From Peterkaempfera sp044755465 (lineage in GTDB: Bacteria > Actinomycetota > Actinomycetes > Streptomycetales > Streptomycetaceae), in contig NZ_JBIVRB010000006.1 in the NCBI RefSeq assembly GCF_044755465.1, positions 186,001 through 250,000 on the forward strand: a stretch of 64,000 nt of DNA, in the 5' to 3' direction. Under the pieces are notes generated by a model, which had not been told where the DNA came from, searched no databases, and was given only the letters and a program-made list of their open reading frames with translations. Every line of letters begins with the position of its first letter. Position 1 is the first letter of the stretch. Position numbers and translations under genes: made by a program. Below are positions 41,997 through 48,630 of the stretch, piece by piece.

Positions 41997-42022
41997 TGGT
42001 TAGACCAGATTTTTATCTGGTC
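41997..42022. promoter_or_regulatory. GntR-type operator cluster in the divergent promoter region
   Basis: TGGT-TAG-ACCA (41997-42007) resembles the DasR-type site TGGTCTAGACCA with one base lost from its centre. It overlaps a second inverted repeat, GACCAGAT-TTTT-ATCTGGTC (42003-42022). Two further CTGGT copies follow before 42045. The cluster lies between the divergent operon (41794) and the GntR gene (42056). A -10-like TACGGT (42042-42047) ends eight bases before the GntR start. Confidence 0.65.
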
Positions 42023-42055
42023 CGGAAACTGGTTGCTCTGGTACGGTCCTGAGCC

Positions 42056-42826
42056 GTGACCACGCATGACGCACCGGCCTCGCCGGCCCTCCCCGCCCCC
42101 ACCGCGACGGCCGGGCCCGCCGTCCAGATCGCCTGCCGTGCGCTCGGGCAGCTCCTGGACCGCCGGGCGTGGGCCCCCGGCAGCCAGTTGCCCGGCGAAC
42201 GCGCCCTTGCCGAGCGGGTCGGGGTGAGCCGCAGCAGCCTGCGCCAGGCCCTCGCCCTCCTGGAGGCCGAGGGACGGGTGCACTCCTCCCCGCAGCGCGG
42301 CTGGTTCGTCGCCACCGACATGGTCAGCGAACCGCCCAGTGTGCTGAGGAGCTTCACCGACATCGCCCGCGAGCGGGGCCTGACCGCCACCGCCCGCCTC
42401 CTGCGCCGCCACGTCCGCCCGGCCGGCTACGAGGAGTCGGCCCGGCTGCGGATCGCACCCGCCACCGAAGTCCTGGAGATCGTCCGGGTGCGCGGTCTGG
42501 ACGACGTACCGGTGTGCGTGGACACCACCGTGCTGGTGCGGTCACGCACCCGGGCCCTGGAGGACGTCGACCTGACGGACCGCTCACTCTTCGCGGAGCT
42601 GGAGCAGCGGGCCGGAGTGCGCGTCATGCACAGCACGTACACGGTGCGGGCCGACGGCGCCCAGCAGGAGGAGGCGGAACTGCTGCGCGTACCGCTGGGC
42701 ACACCGGTACTGGTCGGCGAAGAGGTCACCTACGACCAGAACGACACCCCGGTACTCCTCGGCCGGGCCGTCTACCGCGGTGACGCCTACCGCCTTGAGG
42801 CGACCCTGCACCGCAACTCCGACTGA
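42056..42826 (+). CDS. GntR/UTRA-family transcriptional regulator (HutC subfamily)
   Basis: A 256-residue protein from GTG 42056, no ribosome site visible. The winged helix-turn-helix is at about residues 23-90 (QLPGERALAERVGVSRSSLR, then QALALLEAEGRVHSSPQRGW). A UTRA ligand domain follows (residues 105-250: APATEVLEIVRVRGLDDVPV, VGEEVTYDQNDTPVLLGRAV). HutC-type regulators sense phosphosugars or related metabolites. It is divergent from the cyclitol operon and probably binds the sites in between. Confidence 0.88.
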   Translation: MTTHDAPASPALPAPTATAGPAVQIACRALGQLLDRRAWAPGSQLPGERALAERVGVSRSSLRQALALLEAEGRVHSSPQRGWFVATDMVSEPPSVLRSFTDIARERGLTATARLLRRHVRPAGYEESARLRIAPATEVLEIVRVRGLDDVPVCVDTTVLVRSRTRALEDVDLTDRSLFAELEQRAGVRVMHSTYTVRADGAQQEEAELLRVPLGTPVLVGEEVTYDQNDTPVLLGRAVYRGDAYRLEATLHRNSD

Positions 42827-42877
42827 CCCCCCGCCCGCACCCGCACCCGCCCCGCACCTCCGGAGAACACGCGCCCC

Positions 42878-43825
42878 GTGAACACCAGCCAACCCCCCGC
42901 GCGCCCCCGGCCCCCCGCCGACCGGGCCGTCGCCGCCCTGGACATCGGCGGCACCAAGATCGCCGCCGGCCTCGTCGCCCCGGACGGCACCCTGCTGCAC
43001 CACCGCGAACTGCCCACCCCCCGCACGACCGGCGACCTGCGCGACCCCGGCCTGGCCGGCACCGCCGAAGCCGCCCGGACCATCCTCGCCGACGCCGCCC
43101 GACTCGGCCTGACCGTCACCGGCCTCGGCGCCGGCTTCCCCGAGTACGTCGACGCCGACGGCCGTCTCACCAGCCGGGAAGTCCTCGACTGGGACACCCA
43201 GCCCGCCGCCCTGCTCACCGCCCACACCCCGCCCGGCCTACCGGTCGCCGTCGACTCCGACGTCCGCTGCGGCGCCCTCGGCGAAGCACGGCACGGCGCC
43301 GGCCGGCACCTGCCCGACTTCCTCTACATCTCCCTCGGCACCGGACTGTCCTCCACCCTCGTCATCAACGGCCGGCCCCTCACCGGACGGCGCGGCGAAG
43401 CGATAGCACTCGGCGAACTCGAAGTGCCCGCCTCCGTCGACCCCCACTGGCACGGCACCCTTGAGCAGTACTGCTCCGGCCGCGGCATCGCCCAGCGGCA
43501 CACCACCGCCACCGGCACCCCCACCCCCGGCGCACGCGAGGTCAGCCACCTCGCCCACAGCGGAGACCACACCGCCGCACACATCCTGACCACCGCCGGC
43601 CAGGCCCTCGGCACCGTCCTCGCCCACCTGGTCCGGCTCCTCGACCCCACCGCGATCGTCCTCGGCGGCGGCCTCGGCACCACCTCCGGACCACTCCACA
43701 CCGCCCTGCACACCGCCTACACCCACACCACCCGCAGCCGCCCCAACCCCCCGCCCATCCACCCCCCGACCCTCGGCCCCCGAGCCCCCCTCATCGGCGC
43801 CGCCACCCTCACCGCCTCCTGGTGA
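42878..43825 (+). CDS. ROK-family sugar kinase
   Basis: A 315-residue kinase: phosphate-1 motif AALDIGGTKIAAGLV, adenosine-site DPTAIVLGGGLGT, and YISLGTGLSSTLVING. The zinc-binding C-x-C-G-x-x-G-C-x-E motif of most ROK kinases is absent; the matching stretch is HWHGTLEQYCSGRGIA with a single Cys. The first 15 residues are Pro-rich. It follows the GntR gene by 51 bp. It may phosphorylate the sugar part of the imported substrate before the NagB-like step. Confidence 0.82.
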   Translation: MNTSQPPARPRPPADRAVAALDIGGTKIAAGLVAPDGTLLHHRELPTPRTTGDLRDPGLAGTAEAARTILADAARLGLTVTGLGAGFPEYVDADGRLTSREVLDWDTQPAALLTAHTPPGLPVAVDSDVRCGALGEARHGAGRHLPDFLYISLGTGLSSTLVINGRPLTGRRGEAIALGELEVPASVDPHWHGTLEQYCSGRGIAQRHTTATGTPTPGAREVSHLAHSGDHTAAHILTTAGQALGTVLAHLVRLLDPTAIVLGGGLGTTSGPLHTALHTAYTHTTRSRPNPPPIHPPTLGPRAPLIGAATLTASW

Positions 43826-43962
43826 CGGGGTCAGGCCGTTGCGGTGTGCAAGGTGTCCGTCGTCCCCCGATCGAGCTGTTTGAACGGGGGCCGTGCACTC
43901 GTCCGGGTCAACTGCGGTGCATACCGCTGCTGTTGCGGCCGAGGAGCAGGACATTGGCGGGT

Positions 43963-45258
43963 ATGCAGCATCCAGATGAGAGCACAGAACGAGCCGTACG
44001 GCGCGTCGGTGGCCGGCGGGGGCTGATCGCACTGGTGGTGGGCGCCCTGTGCGCCACCTTCCTGCTGGCGTCCGGCGGAAGCGCGTCCGCTGCGCCGCCG
44101 GACACGAACCGCATGGCGACCTGGAACATGCAGCGGCTGGCCGGCCGGTGGACGTACGCGCTGGACCTGTCCGACCGCGCAAGCGTCGTGGCCCTGCAAG
44201 AGGCGTCCGTCACACCGCCCGCCGGGGCCGTATCGCTCGGCCGCATCGGGCGCAACATCCGCGCCTACCGGATTCCCGCCACCCGCACCCGGGGCGAGCG
44301 GTACCTGTACATCCTCCACCAGGGCGCCCATCCGGCCCGGGGCGTGAACCCGGCCATGATCACCTCCTTCCGGCCGGACCGGGTCGAGGAGATCCCCGGC
44401 GTCCACCGGTCCGCCCTCGGCGTCGTCCGCAGTGCGGACAACACCCTGTTCGCCTCCATCCACGCCAGCGCCCAGGGCGGCACGGACGCCGCCTCCCTCG
44501 TGCGCCGGGTCAGCAGCAGGACCAGGGCGCTGGGCCTGGCCAACTGGGTGGTGCTGGGCGACTTCAACCGCGCCCCCCGCTCCCTGCCCGTCGGCGGCAG
44601 CACCGGCATCCCGGCGAACTCGCACATCTACGAGAGCGGCGGACCCACCCAGCTCAGCGGCGGCCGCCTCGACTACGCCGTCTCCAACGTACTGACCCAG
44701 AACTGGCAGGCCGCCAGGGGCAACCCCCGGGGCAGCGACCACTGGCCCATCACCTTCTCCTCGCTGCGCGCCGGAGCCGGCCCGGCCCGGTTCACCCTCG
44801 GGGACAACGGAGGCAACGGCAGCGTCCTGGACGTCTACCAGGCACGGAAGGCCAACGGAACGCACATCATCCTCTACCACCCCGACGGCGGCACCAACCA
44901 GCTGTGGACGCTGCGCCCCGACGGCTACCGCAACAGGTCCGACCGCATCGTCAGCGTGAACAGCGGCAAGTGCCTGGACGTCGACAACGGCACCGCCAGC
45001 AAGGAAGGCTCCCGGATGAACATCTGGGCCTGCCACCGGAACGGCAACACCACCGACACCCAGAACTTCATCCTGGAACACCCCCTCCCGCTCTTCCCGA
45101 ACCTCACGACCATCACTGACGAGGCGACCTCCTACCTGCTGAATGTCGCAGGCAACGGCACCGCCGACGGCACCCCCGTCATCCAGTACGCACAGCAGTA
45201 CGGACCGCTGCCCTTCCCGGCCGACAACGAGGCCTTCTACCTCCATCCCGTGAGCTGA
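43963..45258 (+). CDS. Secreted CdtB-like nuclease fused to a ricin-type beta-trefoil lectin
   Basis: A 431-residue protein from ATG 43963. A signal peptide (RRGLIALVVGALCATFLLAS, cut near ASA-A) precedes an endonuclease/exonuclease/phosphatase domain at residues 45-270. It has RMATWNMQRLAG, VALQEASV (Glu), FASIHASAQGG (His), VLGDFNRAP (Asp and Asn), RLDYAVSN (Asp) and GSDHWPITF (Asp-His), a full CdtB/DNase-I-type set. Residues 275-431 form ricin-like repeats (SGKCLDVDNGTASKEGSRMN, then IWACHRNGN). It is probably an exported nuclease or phosphatase with carbohydrate binding. Confidence 0.8.
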   Translation: MQHPDESTERAVRRVGGRRGLIALVVGALCATFLLASGGSASAAPPDTNRMATWNMQRLAGRWTYALDLSDRASVVALQEASVTPPAGAVSLGRIGRNIRAYRIPATRTRGERYLYILHQGAHPARGVNPAMITSFRPDRVEEIPGVHRSALGVVRSADNTLFASIHASAQGGTDAASLVRRVSSRTRALGLANWVVLGDFNRAPRSLPVGGSTGIPANSHIYESGGPTQLSGGRLDYAVSNVLTQNWQAARGNPRGSDHWPITFSSLRAGAGPARFTLGDNGGNGSVLDVYQARKANGTHIILYHPDGGTNQLWTLRPDGYRNRSDRIVSVNSGKCLDVDNGTASKEGSRMNIWACHRNGNTTDTQNFILEHPLPLFPNLTTITDEATSYLLNVAGNGTADGTPVIQYAQQYGPLPFPADNEAFYLHPVS

Positions 45259-45274
45259 CCCCACCCCTCGGTGC

Positions 45275-45307
45275 CTGCGGCAGGCCGACACTCTCGGCCT
45301 GCCGCAG
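45275..45307 (+). terminator. Terminator hairpin after the nuclease-lectin gene
   Basis: Perfect 14-bp arms, CTGCGGCAGGCCGA (45275-45288) and its complement (45294-45307), with a 5-nt loop, 16 bp after the stop. Confidence 0.8.
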
Positions 45308-45766
45308 ACACCTGAGGCGACGTTCCCAAGCCTTGTGACAGCGAGCCCGGCGGCCGTGCCTCAGAGCTTCCCCTCGGCCTCGGCGTCACCGCCATCCGGT
45401 CCGTCGTCGCCCGGGGAAGCGGCCGGTGCGGCGCCTGCCAGGCCCTGCGGATTCGTCGCACCGGAGTGGCCGGGCACGATCGTCCACTCCGATGCGATGG
45501 GGACCACGGCGACAGCAGGGGCGGGAGAATGATGAGGGGCTCACGACCCGGGGGGTTGGCGCTGCTGACGGTGCGCGCGCCCCGCCGCGCCCGCTTCCGG
45601 CCACCACTGCGGAGATGCACGGCGCCGTCGACGGCTACTACGACGCGGTCGAACTTGCCTGGCTGCCCGCACCTACGAGGATGCCGGGAAGTGACTGGCC
45701 GCCCAGCGCCTGGTCCTCGGTCGCGGTGCGGTGACCCGCACAGAACGCGAGAAGATCTGCAGCGCC
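45308..45766. other. Decayed sequence without a supportable gene
   Basis: Short plus-strand frames give fragments such as EMHGAVDGYYDAVELAW and GAVTRTEREKICSAHGFEQV that look like pieces of real genes, but they are in different frames and broken by stops. I cannot assign them. Confidence 0.35.
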
Positions 45767-46100
45767 CATGGCTTCGAGCAAGTCCCGCGAGGCCAATCAC
45801 GACAGCGTCCTCCCTACCCCAGCGGGGATTGGCCAGCAGGGCGGTGTGGAACTGGTGGTCGGCAGTGGTGGTGTTCGCCCTGGCCAAGTACCCCGACATC
45901 ATGCCGAGTTGGCTGCGGGCCTGGTGCAGTCGCCGTTGGCCGAGCAGCTGCCAGAAGTTGCATTCCCGGAGCGCGTACAGGTCATCGGCGAGGGACATGA
46001 GGAACCGCGCAGCCGCCGTCCAGTGGGCCTCGCTACCGAGACCGTCTTCTTCCCAGCCGCCGAAGAGCGTGGTGTAGGAGGTGATCCGCAGCAGCGTCAT
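45767..46100 (-). CDS. Hypothetical protein, possibly truncated
   Basis: From ATG 46100 the minus strand codes TLLRITSYTTLFGGWEEDG, then SEAHWTAAARFLMSLADDLY and MMSGYLARANTTTADHQFHT, a balanced globular composition. Beyond about residue 110 the sequence turns Arg/Pro-rich and loses coding character, so the native end is probably lost to a frameshift. The family is unknown; small proteins like this near toxin remnants can be immunity proteins, but nothing here shows it. Confidence 0.4.
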
Positions 46101-46330
46101 GCTGCCCTCCCGCTCCCGCTCCCGACGCGGCGACCGAGCAGGGTCGGGACGCGACGAGCCGGATCCCGCTCAGACGGCGGACGGCTATGGGTGAGCGATG
46201 GCACGGGTGGAATACACAGTTCCCCTCCTGTCGGTAGCGGTTCTGGCGGGCGCGGGTGCCGCTGAACCCGCGCGCGATGCTCGATCGCTGCGACGAGCGG
46301 GGCGGTCCTCGGCTCGGGGGGACAACGCGC

Positions 46331-46560
46331 TCACGAGCCGGCCGCGCGGAGTTCGCTGATCGGGACAGGCGCCGCGTAGGGGATGCCCCATCGTTCGTGC
46401 GCCCAGCGCGCGGCGAGGTCGGCCTGCTGATAACCGCTCTCGCCCCAGCCCAGGAGCGCGGCCGCTTGGTCGGGGGTGGCGAGCAGTCGGGCGAAAGTGC
46501 GGCCGGTGGCCGGATCCACCCCGGCCGGCCCGATCTCTGTGACGGGGGCCGTCAGACGGA
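46331..46560 (-). pseudogene. Gene fragment of unknown family
   Basis: An in-frame stretch ends at 46331 with TGRTFARLLATPDQAAALLG, WGESGYQQADLAARWAHERW, then GIPYAAPVPISELRAAGS and a stop. It has normal protein composition but no start codon with a ribosome site. It lies just beyond the stop of the truncated PIG-L gene in another frame, so it may be the tail of a different gene joined by recombination. Confidence 0.35.
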
Positions 46561-46779
46561 GGCGCGCGCACGGCCCGATGCCGCGAGCTCACCGGCGCGT
46601 GCGCTGTCCGACGCCCAGGTGGCGGTGACGACAGCGGTTCGGGCGCCCGATTCGGCGTGCTGGGCGAGGACGCCCCCGCACACGAGCGCTTCGTCGTCCG
46701 GGTGCGCGACGATGGCGAGAAGGCTCGGCAACACGCCGTTGTCCTCTTGTTGTTCGGCAGCATTGGCACCCAGGCTCAT
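46552..46779 (-). pseudogene. Truncated PIG-L-type deacetylase
   Basis: From ATG 46779, with GGAG seven bases upstream, the first 75 residues contain LLAIVAHPDDEALVCGGVLA and ARTAVVTATWASDSARAGEL, the zinc-binding A-H-P-D-D-E start of PIG-L/MshB-family N-acetyl-deacetylases. The frame then ends after about 75 of the 230-290 residues expected. The family removes acetyl groups from GlcNAc-type sugars; this copy cannot be functional. Confidence 0.65.
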
Positions 46780-47283
46780 CGGAGGTCTCCGAACGGGGTG
46801 TCGGGATCGGCGGCAGCAGGGAGCGAACAGGTGCCGAAGTACGCGGCCTCGCCGGTGCGGCGGGCCTCTGCCACCGCGCTCAGGTGCGCGAAGTCGCGGG
46901 GCGGCATCAGGGCCTTCCACTCCGAGTTCGGTGCGCACGTACCGCTGGGACAGGGCGCCGCCCACGTGCACGCGGGCCGCCAGGCCCCGGGGATAGGCCG
47001 GTGCCGGGAGCACGGGACGGGTCAGGCCGAGGGCGCAGGCGGCCATCATGCCGTCCGGGGCGTCGATGACGGAGGCCCGCGCGTCTCCCGCCGGCGTCAG
47101 CCGGGGCATCAGCTCGTCCGTGCACCGCCGGGTCCACTCCTCGCTCAAGGGCGTGGAGAGGACGTGCTCGGAGCGCATCCGGATGATGCCCTCGGAGTCG
47201 GTGGGCGTTGCCGCGTGGACCGGCGGTCGCCCGGCGGTGTCCTGCGGTTCGGCCGTGGCGGCGGGTGGTGTGTCGGCGCTCAC
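46776..47283 (-). pseudogene. Acetyltransferase-like gene, frameshifted
   Basis: The N-terminal part (start at 47283, overlapping the upstream stop) reads RMRSEHVLSTPLSEEWTRRC, then SVIDAPDGMMAACALGLTRP, like a GNAT acetyltransferase up to its central strand. At about 46,930-46,970 the frame breaks. A second frame carries KALMPPRDFAHLSAVAEARR and AAYFGTCSLPAADPDTPFGD to a stop that overlaps the PIG-L ATG. The two halves may be from different genes. Confidence 0.5.
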
Positions 47284-47591
47284 CAGGCTTCTCCTGCCGA
47301 TGAGAGGGGCGCGTGGTGCTCGGCGCGCAGTCCCTGGGGAGCCTGCGCGCTTGCCTCCGCGACCTCCGGCCAGTTGCCGGCTTCGTCGTGACCTTCTGCT
47401 GGGCGACTGGCGGCAGCCACCGCTCTCACCCTGACCGGCCCGGTGTCGATCCCCTTATAGATCCGCGCGCCGACAGCCATGTCCAGAACCAGGCCGGTCG
47501 AGTAGTCGGCCGCTCCAGCCGGCATGATCCCTGCGTCCAGGACACCGAAGGAGTGATCGACTACACGGCCACGAATCCATTCGCTCGCCAT
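47280..47591 (-). CDS. Small hypothetical protein, candidate immunity protein
   Basis: A 103-residue protein from ATG 47591 with AAGGAG eight bases upstream. The first 60 residues (WIRGRVVDHSFGVLDAGIMP, then STGLVLDMAVGARIYKGIDT) look like a compact beta-rich domain; the tail is Ala-rich and possibly altered. It directly follows a decayed NucA/NucB-type nuclease domain on the same strand, the usual place for a toxin's immunity gene. That role is inferred from position only. Confidence 0.5.
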   Translation of the reverse strand: MASEWIRGRVVDHSFGVLDAGIMPAGAADYSTGLVLDMAVGARIYKGIDTGPVRVRAVAAASRPAEGHDEAGNWPEVAEASAQAPQGLRAEHHAPLSSAGEAW

Positions 47592-47639
47592 CGCGGGCTC
47601 TCCTTCGTCGGACTGGTCGCTTCGAAGTGCCGCCGGCGC

Positions 47640-47865
47640 GCAGCCCCTGGTAGGTGGGAAGCGAGCGGGTACTCCTCACAGCTGGGCCCATCGATGCTCG
47701 GTGCGTCCCCGCACGCTTGACCCCGGTTCGAGTCGATGATGCTCTGGTTCGTCGTCCGTGTCAGCGGGGCCTCGAACGTGCGACCCGGCAGACCGGACGC
47801 CTGGGCCCGTGCCACGTGGCCGGCCAACGTCGGGTCGGAGGACAGGCTGTAGTACACCGGGGACG
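47640..47865 (-). pseudogene. NucA/NucB-type deoxyribonuclease domain remnant
   Basis: The minus strand reads LTRTTNQSIIDSNRGQACGD, then GPSCEEYPLAS; a shift into another frame continues with STYQGLRAGGTSKR. Together these match the QxxIDxNR...C...CDEYPFASTYQG pattern I know from NucA/NucB toxin domains. The frameshift and the absence of an upstream intact reading frame make it non-functional. It was probably the tip of a larger secreted or polymorphic toxin. Confidence 0.5.
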
Positions 47866-48565
47866 GGTACCACGGGACGACACAGCTCCCACGACGTCGT
47901 GCGAGTCGCTTTCCGCGTTGGCGGCGCTGGCGCCGCCCCGGATCGCGGACGTGGTCGCCGCGGCCGCCCGGGACGTGGTGGCAGCGGAGGCGCCGGCGGG
48001 TCACGGGCTGGTCGGCCACCAGGGCGGTGGACACCCTGCGGACCGCGTGGATGGGCTGGGGCTGCTGGCGGTGGTCCTGCCGCACGGCCAGGCCCGCCCC
48101 ACCCGGGGGCGGCCCGGCGATCCCCCACCTGCACACCCCACATCACCCTCGCCACCTGCTGCCCTGCCCAGACGGCAGCTGGAGGGCTTTCGACAGCGGC
48201 GGACAGGACCTCTACCGCCACATCGGCCGCCTGCACACCCGCCAGCACACCCGCCTGGGGCGGGAGTTCGAACGCGACCCCGCCACCGGCGAGTGGGAAG
48301 CCACCGGCGTGCCCGGCGCGCTGCGGCTCCCCTGGACGCGGCGCGGCGACCGCCGCCGATCCGACGGTGGAGGAGGTGCCGGCCGGGCCGTTTCCGGCCG
48401 GTGTGACCACGCAGCCTTGTCGGCAGACAGCGACGCGGGTTGTTGCTGGTCCGACGGACGTGGTGCTGCGTAGTTGTCAAACGTACAGCTGGTTGGTTGG
48501 CAATCCGTGGTCACCGAATGTCATCGGCTCGCCGCACCGGTGACGGCTCAGGTGAGGATGATGAC
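47866..48565. other. Decayed region, no supportable gene
   Basis: About 700 bp with only broken frames on both strands. A plus-strand piece WRAFDSGGQDLYRHIGRLHT with FERDPATGEWEATG looks protein-like but lacks start and context. I assign nothing here. Confidence 0.4.
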
Positions 48566-48594
48566 GGCGCCGCCCGGAGCCTCCGGGCGGCGCC
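48566..48594 (-). terminator. Terminator hairpin of the giant LamG gene
   Basis: GGCGCCGCCCGGA and its complement TCCGGGCGGCGCC around a GCC loop, 36 bp beyond the stop of the giant gene. Confidence 0.8.
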
Positions 48595-48630
48595 GCCTAC
48601 GGCCTCGGTGGCCTCAGGTGACAAGGGCGG

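Noticed and set aside
44049..45119. A 356-codon frame overlapping the nuclease-lectin gene
   Set aside because: It is Arg/Pro-rich in the shifted frame of a gene whose own frame has a signal peptide and all EEP catalytic motifs.
48027..48473. Plus-strand 148-codon frame as a real gene
   Set aside because: Although one stretch looks protein-like, the frame has no ribosome site, its ends are Arg/Gly-rich nonsense, and neighbouring sequence is decayed on both strands.
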